From CAVTHK01 sp964552235 (GTDB lineage: Bacteria; Spirochaetota; Spirochaetia; SZUA-6; CAVTHK01), in NCBI GenBank assembly GCA_964552235.1, contig CAZKGO010000045.1, positions 1 to 38,162 of the forward strand: 38,162 nucleotides of DNA, given 5' to 3'. Positions 1 to 8,471 of the stretch are shown piece by piece; the stretch's first letter is position 1; every line of letters begins with the position of its first letter. The notes under the pieces were generated by a model, which was not told the DNA's origin, ran no database searches, and saw only the letters and a list, made by a program, of their open reading frames with translations. Both the position numbers and the translations under genes were made by a program.

Positions 1-10
1 CGCAGACGCG

Positions 11-457
11 TCAGTTCGACTGCATCACGATCACGAACTCTTCCTGGTCCGGGTCGTTGCTCTCGATGATCATCTGGGCCGTCTGGCCCATGGCTCCCCC
101 GTCGTAGCGCACCGTGAACGTCGTCTGCCCTTCGGGATGCACGTATCCCGCCGGCTCCTGAGTGACGCTCAACAGCGGCGCGATTGTGCCGGAGAACGCG
201 ATCCTCGGGCTCCCCGTCAGCTTGAGTACGCCTTGCTCGGAGAGGTTCCTGATTGTGAAGTCCTTCTCTCCAGCTCCGCCCGCGTCCCCTATCAGGGCCG
301 TATAGCCCTCGTCGAAGCGGATGATCTGCGGGCTCATGCCGTCGGACAGCCCATACAGTGCAAACTCACCCGGGTTCGCCAGGTCCCGCAGCACGTCGCC
401 GCCGCAGCCTGCAAGGGCGATAGCGATGATCGAAGCGAGCGTCCCTATTCTTCCCAC
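11..457 (-). CDS. small lipoprotein with an Ig-like (ASPM/SPD-2/Hydin-type) domain
   Basis: Protein of 148 residues starting at a GTG codon. The leader ends in a lipobox (LAGC, Cys18), so it should be lipidated and anchored in an envelope membrane. After the leader, the pattern 'FTIRNLSEQG...I.FSGT...FTVRYDGG...IIESNDPDQEEF.I' resembles the beta-sandwich of choice-of-anchor-D / Hydin-like domains, in which an early strand carries 'ftirN.g' and the last strands carry 'i.SnDpd...f.i'. That fold commonly mediates protein contacts; no catalytic residues are visible. The start lies 13 bases inside the end of the upstream envelope gene, which implies translational coupling and a joint role. The specific function is unknown; the domain assignment is by pattern only. 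Confidence 0.75.
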   Translation of the reverse strand: MGRIGTLASIIAIALAGCGGDVLRDLANPGEFALYGLSDGMSPQIIRFDEGYTALIGDAGGAGEKDFTIRNLSEQGVLKLTGSPRIAFSGTIAPLLSVTQEPAGYVHPEGQTTFTVRYDGGAMGQTAQMIIESNDPDQEEFVIVMQSN

Positions 458-3400
458 AGCACCACCCCCTTGACTTGATTCGCCTCCGCGGCCCTTGCCG
501 CCTGTTCGCCGCGGAGATCGAGGTACGCGAATTGCTCGGCTACCTCCGGCGCGACCTGCCGCAGCCGCCCGTAGGCCTCCCGGGCCGAGCCGTAGTTCTC
601 CAGCTCGTGGTTGACCCTCGCCACCGCGAGGATGACATGCGGGTTCGCGGGGTCCCGACGCTGCGCCCGCTCGTAGTAGGCGAGCGCCTGGCGCATGTCG
701 CCTTTCAGGAAATAGAGGTTGCCGAGGTTCAGGAGGGCGGGAACGAACTCGGTCGCCCGCACGACCCGCTCGAACTCCGCCTGCGCGCGCTCTTCGAGAC
801 CGTAGCGCGCGTACAGCACCCCCAGCTTGTTCACGGCGGCATTCGGAGTGTTGGAGCTGCGGATCTCTGCCTGCAGCCGCGCCACCTGCGGGGAGATCTC
901 CCGGTCGACGAACCTGACCAGCTCAGCACGGAACTCGGCGGCGATCCTCGCCTCTTCGGGCAGAGCGAGCGCGGAATCGCCGGGAAGCCCCGTCGGTTCG
1001 TAGGTCTTCCAGGCCTCGTGAATGGGGTGAAGCGCCGCTTCGCCCTTGGACCGGCTCTCTGCCCACTGCTTGGCTCCGGCCTGCCAGGCTGCCAGGAACC
1101 CGCCGTCGATCTCCGTGATCTCGACCGGGACCCACACCTTGTCCCCCTCGAAGATCAGGTCGCCGACCCGCGAGAAGCTCTTGCGCGTCTGCTCCGGCCC
1201 CTGTTCGAGGGCGAAGGCCGCGAAGATGTGCCCGGGGACCGTGATGAACGCCGTCTCGATCCCGACGGCCTCCAGCAGGGCGCTGTAGAGGATCGAGAGG
1301 TCGTCGCAGTCGCCGGCCTTGAACTCCAGCGACTGCCGCGGGAACTGCAGGAAGTCGACTTCCTGCTTTTTCTTCGACAGCTCGACGTAGGGGGTGGCGG
1401 GATCGACGACGTACCTCATTCCGTGGAGCTTGAGCGCCTGGTGCACGGCCATGGCCGCAAGAAAGCGCTGATCCAGCGCCCGCGTGCCCGCCGAGCGCGC
1501 GACCCCCGCCGCGCTCTTGGCGAGCCTGAGCACGCTCTCGTCCTTGGCCGTGACGAACGCGGCCGCCCGGCGGTCGTCGTCCCAGGTCATGGCGTTGCGC
1601 CCCTGTATGCGCAGTGATTCGATCCGTTCGACCTTGCGCTGCTTGCCCCGCTGAACGTACTCGAGGCTCAAGAGGGCGGAGACCAGGCTCCCTTCGGTGA
1701 TCCCGAGCAGCGAGTCCGTGAAGAGGCCGTAGATCTCCACTTCGCGCGATTGCCCCGGCCCGATCGCGACGTCCGCCTCCGTGATCTTTGGGTTGTCCAT
1801 GTACTGCTTGACGAAGAGGCCGACCTTGATCTTTTCCGCTGGTGTCGTCTCCCAGTTGTGGATCGTCACGCGACCGACGGGCTTCGAGTCGTAGTACTTG
1901 TAGAACACCGGGAAAACGCTCTCGAGCTGCACACCGCGGATCTCCACGCCCCTGCCGCGCTCCATCGTCCTGGGCCGGATCTCATCGGCTTCCATCGTGC
2001 GCCGGGACCTGGCGCCTGCCAGGAGCTGGACCTCGGCGCCCAGGCCGATCGCGAGGCTGTTGAGCAGGTCCGGGTAGCTGCCGTAGGCCGCGTCCAACGT
2101 CAGGCTCATCGCGGGCGCGAGGTCCAGGCTCAGACCCATGCCCGAGAGGGTGTAGAGGTCGCCGCCCTGCCCCGAGCCGTCGTTGATGAAGCCGTGGTAG
2201 TAGCCTGCTCCGGCGCGCACGTCCAGCGTCAGTGCCGTGCTCAGCGGGAGGCGGACGCCTGTCACTCCGCCGATCGTCGCCCGCGAAACGGTCAGGTCCG
2301 CCTCGGTCGTGATCAGGCCGTAGCCGAGATCGACTCCCGCGTACAGAAAGGGCAGCGACGGGCTCGCCACCACCGCAGTCACGCCCAGGCCGCCGAGAAA
2401 GCCGTACACGTCGCGGTCCCCGGCCACGGGCAGCTCGATAGTGGGGCGCACCCGCAGCGACAGAGACGCCGAGCCGTCGTCGCCGGCGGTCCGACCGATC
2501 GACAGAGGCCTGGGCCGCGCATCCGCTCCGCTCTGCGCCGGGCCCGGCAGGTCGTAGCTGGCCCCCAGCCTGAGCGACCACACGTCCGCCAGATCGAAGT
2601 ACCTGGTGTATCCCCCGTCGAGGTCGACTCCCCACGGCCCGGGAAGCTCCAAAGCCAGACCGGCTGTAGCGCCGACATAGGGGCCGGAGCCCGATCCGCC
2701 GCCGTCGTGAATCACGCCCGCGTAGTATCCGCCTCTGCCCGCAAGGTTGAGCGCGAGCGCGGGCCCGAGGCCCACGGAAGCCCCGATCCCCGCGCCGATC
2801 GACCCCCGCGACAGCGACTCCCCCGCGTCCGTGGGCAGGAACCCGTATCCGATGTCGCCGGTAAAGAACAAGAGCGGCACCGACTCGCTCAGCGCGACCA
2901 GGGAGAGGTCGATGCCGCCGCCCGGTTCGTAGATGTCCGCATCCGGGCCCGCAGCCAGGTGGGCTGCGGGCAGGGCCTTGAGCGAAACCAGAGAGGCGCG
3001 GCCCGCGGCCCGCCCCTCCGGCTTGGACCGGAACACGACTCCGGCGGACGCAGCCCAGACGTTCTGCAGGTCGAGGTAGCTGCCGTACGAAAGCTCCAGC
3101 GCGAGGCCCGTGGTCAGGCTCACGTCGTAGCTCGCGCTCACGCCGGCCGCCAGCATCGGGTTGCCGCCTGACCCGGCGCCGTCATGGAAGAACCCGTAGT
3201 ACCAGCCCGCCCTCGAGAACAGGCCAGCTCTCAACTTGTCGGTGAACGCGAGCGTCACTCCCGCGCCCACGGCCGCACTCAGACGCGAAAGAGAGCGTCC
3301 GTCCGTTTCTGTCGGTATGTAGGCGTAGCCCACCGTGCCTGATACGTTGAGGAACGGCCGTTCTCCCGGGTGGAAGAGGGCCTGGAGATCGACGCCGCCG

Positions 3401-3540
3401 CCGGGCCCGTAGATGTCAGCGTCCGTGCCCCACGGAATCTGCACCGAAGCGAGGGCCGCGAGAGTCGGGACCGGCACCTGTTGGGCTCCGGCGAGTGCGG
3501 CGACAACGCCGATCGCCATCAGAACGAACCCGCGCTTCAT
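445..3540 (-). CDS. three-repeat beta-barrel / transglutaminase-like / TPR envelope protein
   Basis: Protein of 1031 residues. The ATG at 3540 is chosen because AGGAGG lies 6 bases upstream and a signal peptide (MKRGFVLMAIGVVAALAGAQ) follows at once; the open frame reaches 11 codons further with no such site. Residues about 38-170, 199-331 and 374-508 are three copies of one module, each with 'D.DIYGPGGG(V/I)D', 'GY.Y.P', 'SRL/SRGSIGAG', 'GWYYGFFHDGAGSGG' and 'SYGSYLDLQNVW'-type segments, resembling outer-membrane beta-strand repeats. Residues about 530-650 look like an all-beta linker. Residues about 700-810 are transglutaminase-like, with Cys745 in GDCDD, His771 in VPGHIFAAF and an acidic 'VPVEIT' strand. 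Residues about 900-1003 hold about three TPRs. It probably sits in the outer membrane or periplasm as a scaffold or peptidase-like protein. Followed by the coupled lipoprotein at 11-457. Confidence 0.85.
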   Translation of the reverse strand: MKRGFVLMAIGVVAALAGAQQVPVPTLAALASVQIPWGTDADIYGPGGGVDLQALFHPGERPFLNVSGTVGYAYIPTETDGRSLSRLSAAVGAGVTLAFTDKLRAGLFSRAGWYYGFFHDGAGSGGNPMLAAGVSASYDVSLTTGLALELSYGSYLDLQNVWAASAGVVFRSKPEGRAAGRASLVSLKALPAAHLAAGPDADIYEPGGGIDLSLVALSESVPLLFFTGDIGYGFLPTDAGESLSRGSIGAGIGASVGLGPALALNLAGRGGYYAGVIHDGGGSGSGPYVGATAGLALELPGPWGVDLDGGYTRYFDLADVWSLRLGASYDLPGPAQSGADARPRPLSIGRTAGDDGSASLSLRVRPTIELPVAGDRDVYGFLGGLGVTAVVASPSLPFLYAGVDLGYGLITTEADLTVSRATIGGVTGVRLPLSTALTLDVRAGAGYYHGFINDGSGQGGDLYTLSGMGLSLDLAPAMSLTLDAAYGSYPDLLNSLAIGLGAEVQLLAGARSRRTMEADEIRPRTMERGRGVEIRGVQLESVFPVFYKYYDSKPVGRVTIHNWETTPAEKIKVGLFVKQYMDNPKITEADVAIGPGQSREVEIYGLFTDSLLGITEGSLVSALLSLEYVQRGKQRKVERIESLRIQGRNAMTWDDDRRAAAFVTAKDESVLRLAKSAAGVARSAGTRALDQRFLAAMAVHQALKLHGMRYVVDPATPYVELSKKKQEVDFLQFPRQSLEFKAGDCDDLSILYSALLEAVGIETAFITVPGHIFAAFALEQGPEQTRKSFSRVGDLIFEGDKVWVPVEITEIDGGFLAAWQAGAKQWAESRSKGEAALHPIHEAWKTYEPTGLPGDSALALPEEARIAAEFRAELVRFVDREISPQVARLQAEIRSSNTPNAAVNKLGVLYARYGLEERAQAEFERVVRATEFVPALLNLGNLYFLKGDMRQALAYYERAQRRDPANPHVILAVARVNHELENYGSAREAYGRLRQVAPEVAEQFAYLDLRGEQAARAAEANQVKGVVLWEE

Positions 3541-3572
3541 GGGCCCTCCTGACATGACCCGGACTGTCCCCA

Positions 3573-3601
3573 ATCATAGCTGCCGGCGTGGGCGGACACA
3601 A
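3573..3601 (-). promoter_or_regulatory. sigma70-type promoter of the barrel/transglutaminase gene
   Basis: On the minus strand TTGTGT (3601-3596), a 17-base spacer and TATGAT (3578-3573) form a near-consensus promoter 33 bases upstream of the ATG at 3540. It lies in the gap after the sulfatase stop codon, which separates this gene from the upstream glycan operon. Confidence 0.6.
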
Positions 3602-3641
3602 GTGTTGCACCCCGCGCCGGCACGCCTGCTCCCGCGTCTGC

Positions 3642-5255
3642 CTACTGGAACAGCTGCCTGTCGCCTCCCGCCTCGGGTAGCTCCCGCCCGTAGTCGAGCC
3701 GGAAGGCGTGCGAGTAGCCGACCCAGCGCGGGTCGCTCGCGAGCAGCCGGTCCATCAGGCGCAGGGCCTCGGCGCGCGCGGAGGCCGCAGCCGGATCTTC
3801 GCACCGGTTGATCCCTTCGCGCGCACCGCAGAGCTCGTAGAGCTCATCGAGGTCGTCGGAGGCGTTGTAGGAAAAAAGCTGAAGGCTGCGGTCGGCCGCC
3901 TCGAACACCGTGCCGATGCACGGGTTGGGTACGACGTGGCTCCACACGTCGAAGAGCACCGGCCGGTCGACCGGTCGCCGGGCGAGGCGCGCGAGCTCGA
4001 GCAGGCTCATCCCGTCGCAGGCATCGTGGCTGCGGATGCCCGCGATCTCGAGCACCGTCGGCGCCAGGTCGAGCAGCGACGCCGGCGTTCCGATCTCGGT
4101 GCCGCGGCCGATCGCCGTCGAGCCCGCGGGCGGCTTGACCACCAGCGGCACCCGGATCACCTGCGGCCGCAAAAAGGCGCCCTTGTCGATGAGGGCGATC
4201 TCGCCGTTCATCTCGCCGTGATCGGCGAGGAACAAGATCCAGCTCGAGTCGTAGAGCCCGCGCTCTGCCAGGCCGTCGAGAAAGCGGCCGAGCATGGCGT
4301 CGACGTGCTCGAACTCGAGCTGGTTCGCCACGCGGTAGTCGAGAGCGGTCTCGAGATCGGCGAGGCCCCAGTTGGCGCGGTACATGCGGTAGACGCGCGG
4401 CTCGGGAGAGTCGGCGCGGAAGCCGTTGGCCGCCAGGCGCCTGTAGCTCTCGGGCAGCCCGATCGAGCCGCGGATTTCGCGCTCGCGCTCCTCCATGCCG
4501 CCGGGGATCGCGAACGGCTGGTGCGGCTCGAAGAAGTCGAGCTGCAGGTACAGCGGCCGGCCCGCATCGCGGCGGGCGTCGACGGCGGCCAGCGCGCGCT
4601 CCACCAGGTAGGCGGGGTAGGTGGCGTCCCGGGGAAAGGGCCGCCCGCCCTGCGGAGCGAGCCAGCCGCCGTAGAAGTTGCCGGCCGGCTGCTGCCGCGT
4701 GTCGCGCCCGGCGGAGTCGCGCCCCGTGATGCGACGGCTGAACTCGTAGCGGCCCAGGCCCCGCGCTGCCAGGAAGCGCACGTACTGGTCGTCGTCGTAC
4801 CAGGGCGGGGACCAGCGATCCCACGGTGAGTCGTTCTCGCCGAACACCTCGAGAAAGCGAGCGCCGCCGACGTGGCACTTGCCCACGTGGCGCGCGTGGT
4901 AGCCCGCGGCCTTGAGGTAGGCGGGGAAAATCGGGTCGCCCTCCCTCAGCTCGATCGCGTGGCCGTCGTGGGCGCGCTCGCTGTTGGTCGTGATGTAGGT
5001 CATGCGGCCGGTCAGGTAGGCGGCGCGGGAGGGAGCGCACAGCGGCGAGGAGCAGAAGGCGTTGGCAAAGGTCGCCCCGTCGGCGCGCAGGCGCTCGAGG
5101 GCCGGAGCGCGCACCGGCGCATTCCACGGCGCCCCCGTGCCGCGGTGGAACTCAGGCGGCACCATGTCGAGCGAGACGAGGATGATGTTCGGCTGCGCCC
5201 CGTTCTGGACCTCGAAGGGACCGCGGAGGCTCCTGGCGTCCAGGAATCGCTTCAT
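3642..5255 (-). CDS. family S1 sulfatase (arylsulfatase type)
   Basis: Protein of 537 residues that hydrolyses sulfate esters, here most likely on a glycan. It has the alkaline-phosphatase-fold opening 'NIILVSLDM' and the sulfatase signature C-A-P-S-R at residues 73-77 followed by 'AAYLTGR'; Cys73 is the residue converted to formylglycine by a maturase not encoded here. Further family marks are 'GKCHVGG' and the metal-site 'ADHGEMNGE'. No signal peptide is evident, so it may act in the cytoplasm on imported oligosaccharides. The ATG overlaps the stop of the GH42 gene (ATGA, 5252-5255), so the two are translationally coupled and probably act on the same sulfated, galactose-containing substrate. 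The longer open frame that runs to 5804 is antisense/alternate-frame extension into the GH42 gene. The exact substrate cannot be read from the sequence. Confidence 0.9.
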   Translation of the reverse strand: MKRFLDARSLRGPFEVQNGAQPNIILVSLDMVPPEFHRGTGAPWNAPVRAPALERLRADGATFANAFCSSPLCAPSRAAYLTGRMTYITTNSERAHDGHAIELREGDPIFPAYLKAAGYHARHVGKCHVGGARFLEVFGENDSPWDRWSPPWYDDDQYVRFLAARGLGRYEFSRRITGRDSAGRDTRQQPAGNFYGGWLAPQGGRPFPRDATYPAYLVERALAAVDARRDAGRPLYLQLDFFEPHQPFAIPGGMEEREREIRGSIGLPESYRRLAANGFRADSPEPRVYRMYRANWGLADLETALDYRVANQLEFEHVDAMLGRFLDGLAERGLYDSSWILFLADHGEMNGEIALIDKGAFLRPQVIRVPLVVKPPAGSTAIGRGTEIGTPASLLDLAPTVLEIAGIRSHDACDGMSLLELARLARRPVDRPVLFDVWSHVVPNPCIGTVFEAADRSLQLFSYNASDDLDELYELCGAREGINRCEDPAAASARAEALRLMDRLLASDPRWVGYSHAFRLDYGRELPEAGGDRQLFQ

Positions 5256-7261
5256 GCCCTGCTCCGCAGCACGGCGATCTCGTACGGCGGCAGGACGAGG
5301 TCGCCGCTGCTCATGCTGCCCCACGGAACCAGGCACGGCTCCAGGCCCTTCGGGAGGGCCACGCGCGCCTCGGCAGCCGTGTGATTCAGCACAAAGGTGT
5401 AGTCGCCGTCGTCTCCGGGCCTGCGCACGACCTCCACGCCCTCGGGCGTGGAGCCGAGGCCGCGCACGCCGGCCGCGGCTGCGAGGGCCGCCACCAGGTC
5501 GCGGCTCATCATCGGCCCAAGCTCCGTGGCCACGTAGACAGCGGTGCCCTTGCCGTGGCGATGGCGCGTGATCGCGGGTGTGCCCCTGTAGTAGTCGTCG
5601 GTGTAGACCGCCAGCGCCTCGGCGCCTTTCAATTCCACGATGTCGGCCCACTTGGAGACCGCCTCGCTGGCCGCGGGGAATCCCTCGGCGCACCAGCGCG
5701 CGCCCTGCCTCACGCCGCGCAGGCAGTCGTAGTCGGGAATCTCGATGCCGAGCATCCCCGCGAACGGTCCGGGCAGCGTCTCGGCGAGCGCCTTGTTCTC
5801 CCAATCCTTGACGCCGGAACGGAGGGTGAGCACCAGGTGACCGCCTGCGCGGGTGTAGGCGTCAAGCGGCTCGACGAGCTCGCTCCGCGTGAGAAAGAGC
5901 ATCGGCGCGAAGAGCAGCCTGTACGCCGAGAGGTCGGACGCCGGGCGCACGAAATCCACCGGGATGTTGGCCTGGTGGAGCGCCTTGTAGAAGGTGCGGA
6001 TGTGCTCGCGGTATTTCAGCTCCGGGTGGTGGGGCTGGATCTGATTGGCCCACGACTGGTCGTAGGAAAAGAGGATGGCGACGTCAGCGCGTGGAGCCTT
6101 CCCCTTGACTCTGTCGAGGATGGGCGCGAGCTCCTTGGCTGTGCGCCTGACCTCCTCGTAGCGGCGGCCGGGCTTTCCGCTGTGCGGCAGGATGCCGTGC
6201 CAGTACTCCTCGGTGCCGAACAGGCACGTGCGCCAGCGGAAGTAGACCACGGTGTCGGCGCCGTGGGCGATCGACTGGGCGGCCCAGAGCCGAAGCTGGC
6301 CCGGACGCGGCGTCGGGCCGACGAGGTCCCAGCCCGCGGGACCTGCCTGCTGCTCCATGATCCAGTAGGTGCGCCGCTTGAGGCCCCGCACGAAGTCGAG
6401 CTTGATCGCGAGATCGGCGGGGTCGGGAAGAGCTCCCGGCTCGGTCCAGAAGCCGATCGGGTACTGGTCGTGGCAGACGAAGTCGAGCTCTTTGGCGAGG
6501 TCGAAGTAGTCGGGCTTGTCGAAGAGGCCCATGAAGTTGTGCGTGACGAAGTGCCGCGGGCAGACCTCGCGCAGGATCGCCACCTGCAGGCTCTGGAAGC
6601 CGACGACGAGGTCGGAGGTGAAGCGCCTCCAGTCGAGGCGCAGCGAAGGGTTGTGGGAGTTGGGAGTCGGACGCGGTGCGGGGATCTCGCCGAACGAGCT
6701 GTAGGTCTGGCTCCAGAAGGCGGTGCCCCAGGCTTCGTTGAGCGCTTCGATCGTGCCGTACTTGCGCTCGAGCCACTGGTGGAAGCCGGCGCGGCAGGTG
6801 TCGCACGTGCAGACGTTGAGGTGGCTGTTGCCGAGCTCGTTGTCGATCTGCCAGCCGGCGACGTGCGGGTTGTCCCTGTAGTGCTCGGCCATGGCGCGCA
6901 CGACAGCCGCGACGCGGGCGCGGTAGTCGGGGTTCGACTGGCAGTCGTGGTGGCGGCCGCCGAAGCCCAGGCGCGTTCCGTCCTCGCGTACGGGCAGCGC
7001 CTGCGGGTAGCGCTCGATGAGCCACGCGGGAGGCGCGGCCGACGGGGTGCCGAGCACGGCCCTGAGGCCCGCGCCGCCGAGGGTCTCCAGGGCGTCGTCG
7101 AGCCAGGCGAAGTCGAAGTGATCCTGCTCGGGCTCCAGGCGCGACCAGGCGAACTCGGCGAGGCGCACCACTTCGAGGCCCGCCTCGACCATCAGGCGAG
7201 CGTCGGTCTGCCAGCGCTCTCGCGGCCAGTGCTCGGGGTAGTAGTCGGCGCCGAATCGCAT
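5252..7261 (-). CDS. GH42 beta-galactosidase
   Basis: Protein of 669 residues, normal for GH42, which removes beta-linked galactose with retention. It opens 'MRFGADYYPEHWP', typical of the family. The acid/base is Glu142 in 'WQIDNELGNS' and the nucleophile is probably Glu303 in 'YWIMEQQAG'. Cys107, Cys151, Cys153 and Cys156 ('CTCDTC') match the four-cysteine zinc cluster seen in many GH42 enzymes. The start at 7261 has GGGAGG just upstream and a promoter at 7295-7324. There is no signal peptide, so it is cytoplasmic and probably works on imported oligosaccharides. First gene of a two-gene operon with the sulfatase. The open frame can be read further upstream to 8911, but that part is the antisense of the adenosine deaminase gene. 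Confidence 0.95.
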   Translation of the reverse strand: MRFGADYYPEHWPRERWQTDARLMVEAGLEVVRLAEFAWSRLEPEQDHFDFAWLDDALETLGGAGLRAVLGTPSAAPPAWLIERYPQALPVREDGTRLGFGGRHHDCQSNPDYRARVAAVVRAMAEHYRDNPHVAGWQIDNELGNSHLNVCTCDTCRAGFHQWLERKYGTIEALNEAWGTAFWSQTYSSFGEIPAPRPTPNSHNPSLRLDWRRFTSDLVVGFQSLQVAILREVCPRHFVTHNFMGLFDKPDYFDLAKELDFVCHDQYPIGFWTEPGALPDPADLAIKLDFVRGLKRRTYWIMEQQAGPAGWDLVGPTPRPGQLRLWAAQSIAHGADTVVYFRWRTCLFGTEEYWHGILPHSGKPGRRYEEVRRTAKELAPILDRVKGKAPRADVAILFSYDQSWANQIQPHHPELKYREHIRTFYKALHQANIPVDFVRPASDLSAYRLLFAPMLFLTRSELVEPLDAYTRAGGHLVLTLRSGVKDWENKALAETLPGPFAGMLGIEIPDYDCLRGVRQGARWCAEGFPAASEAVSKWADIVELKGAEALAVYTDDYYRGTPAITRHRHGKGTAVYVATELGPMMSRDLVAALAAAAGVRGLGSTPEGVEVVRRPGDDGDYTFVLNHTAAEARVALPKGLEPCLVPWGSMSSGDLVLPPYEIAVLRSRA

Positions 7262-7294
7262 GGGGACCTCCCTGCCGCTCGCGCGGCCCAAGGG

Positions 7295-7324
7295 AGCATA
7301 GCCGCGGGGGAGCGACCGCCGCAA
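7295..7324 (-). promoter_or_regulatory. promoter of the GH42-sulfatase operon
   Basis: On the minus strand TTGCGG (7324-7319), an 18-base spacer and TATGCT (7300-7295) lie about 35 bases upstream of the GH42 start. The -35 box is formed by one arm of the palindrome at 7321-7334. Confidence 0.5.
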
Positions 7325-7334
7325 GCGCGCTTGC
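7321..7334. promoter_or_regulatory. perfect 14-bp palindrome, candidate shared operator
   Basis: GCAAGCGCGCTTGC reads identically on both strands. It is centred between two divergent genes and supplies part of the -35 box of both predicted promoters (TTGCGG on minus, TTGCCG on plus). The AAGCG/CGCTT arms are reminiscent of LacI-family operators but with a core two bases wider. A bound repressor would be expected to shut both promoters. No regulator gene is in the window. Confidence 0.5.
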
Positions 7335-7359
7335 CGAGGGCCGCGCGCGCGGGTAGCCT
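7331..7359 (+). promoter_or_regulatory. promoter of the adenosine deaminase gene (near-leaderless)
   Basis: TTGCCG (7331-7336), a 17-base spacer and TAGCCT (7354-7359) lie so close to the ATG at 7367 that transcription would start at about the first base of the codon. This fits the lack of a ribosome binding site there. Confidence 0.4.
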
Positions 7360-7366
7360 CTGCCGC

Positions 7367-8398
7367 ATGACACGCGACGAGCTGCGGGTGCTGCCCAAGG
7401 TCGAGCTGCACCGCCACCTCGACGGGAGCGTGCGCTTCGAGACGCTCCTGGCGCTCATCCTCGAGCACGGCCTGAGCTTCGGAGTGCAGACCGAGGAGGA
7501 GCTGTGGGCGCGGGCCAGGATCACGCAGCCGCTCGAGAGCCTCGAGCAGGTGCTGCGCGGCTTCGAGGTGACGCAGAAGGCGCTGCGCACCTACGACGCT
7601 GTGCGCCGCGTCGCCTTTGAGAACGTCGAGGACTGCTGGCGCGACGGGGCCGTGCTCGCCGAGCTGCGCTTCGCTCCGACCTTTATAGCCGAGGGAAAAG
7701 ACCTGGAGTTGGACGGCATCATCGAGGCCGTGCTTGACGGCGTCGCGGACGCCGCCGACCGCTTCCCGATCCGCGTCGGCCTGACCGGCATCATCCCCCG
7801 CAACCTGCCGATCGCCGGCGGCCTCGAAGCGACCGAAGCGCTGATCCGTGCGCGCGCGAGCCGCAGGCGAGGAGCGAACCGGCTCTGCGGCTTCGACCTG
7901 GCCGCTCAGGAGCAGGGAATCGACCCCGAGCCGTTCGCACCGCTGGTCGAGCGCGCCCGCGAGGCGGGGCTGGGGATCACCGTGCACACCGGCGAGGATA
8001 CATCGGCCGCGCACGTGCGCCGCGCCCTCGAGCTCTACGATCCGGACCGGATCGGGCACGGCATCCGCGCCTGGGGCGACGACGGGCTGGTGCGCGAGCT
8101 GGCCGACAAGGAGATCATGCTGGAGATCTCGCCGACCTCCAACTGGATCACCCGGTCGGTAGCCTCTCTCGAGGAGCACCCTCTGCCGCGCCTGTACCGC
8201 GCAGGCGTGCCGGTCTCGATCAACTCCGACGATCCGCACCTGTTCGACATCGACCTCGTCCACGAGTACGAGCTGTGTCAGAGGCTCTACGGCTTCGGCA
8301 TCGAGGATTTTCTGGCGATCAACCGCTCCGCAGTGCGCGCTTCGTTCGTCGAGGAGGGCAGCCGCCGCTGGGCCCTGCAGCGCCTCGGCGAGGGCTGA
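7367..8398 (+). CDS. add: adenosine deaminase
   Basis: Protein of 343 residues, the usual length, converting adenosine or deoxyadenosine to inosine in purine salvage. Zinc ligands are visible: the HxH pair His15/His17 in 'VELHRHLDGS', the His in 'VHTGED', and Asp in 'SINSDDP'. 'IGHGI' and 'ISPTSNW' are further family marks. It is cytoplasmic, with no leader. The ATG has no clear Shine-Dalgarno site and sits at the predicted transcription start, so the mRNA may be leaderless. It is divergent from the GH42 gene and shares the palindromic operator region with it, and it is followed 73 bases later by a GH3 glycosidase. A purine-salvage gene between two glycosidases is unusual. An adenine deaminase-like specificity cannot be excluded. 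Confidence 0.92.
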   Translation: MTRDELRVLPKVELHRHLDGSVRFETLLALILEHGLSFGVQTEEELWARARITQPLESLEQVLRGFEVTQKALRTYDAVRRVAFENVEDCWRDGAVLAELRFAPTFIAEGKDLELDGIIEAVLDGVADAADRFPIRVGLTGIIPRNLPIAGGLEATEALIRARASRRRGANRLCGFDLAAQEQGIDPEPFAPLVERAREAGLGITVHTGEDTSAAHVRRALELYDPDRIGHGIRAWGDDGLVRELADKEIMLEISPTSNWITRSVASLEEHPLPRLYRAGVPVSINSDDPHLFDIDLVHEYELCQRLYGFGIEDFLAINRSAVRASFVEEGSRRWALQRLGEG

Positions 8399-8413
8399 GC
8401 CCCGCCGCCGCGC

Positions 8414-8442
8414 TTGTGCTGCCCGGGCGGCTGTTCTATGCT
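8414..8442 (+). promoter_or_regulatory. promoter of the GH3 gene
   Basis: TTGTGC (8414-8419), a 17-base spacer and TATGCT (8437-8442), 29 bases upstream of the GH3 start, suggest that GH3 has its own promoter in the short gap after the deaminase gene. Confidence 0.5.
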
Positions 8443-8471
8443 GGGTCGCCCGCCAGGGCCAGGGGGGTGGG

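Noticed and set aside
5381..8398. Plus-strand open frame of about 1000 residues ending in adenosine deaminase
   Set aside because: Everything before 7367 is antisense to the GH42 gene and of biased Arg/Ala/Val-rich composition; only the deaminase part shows family motifs.
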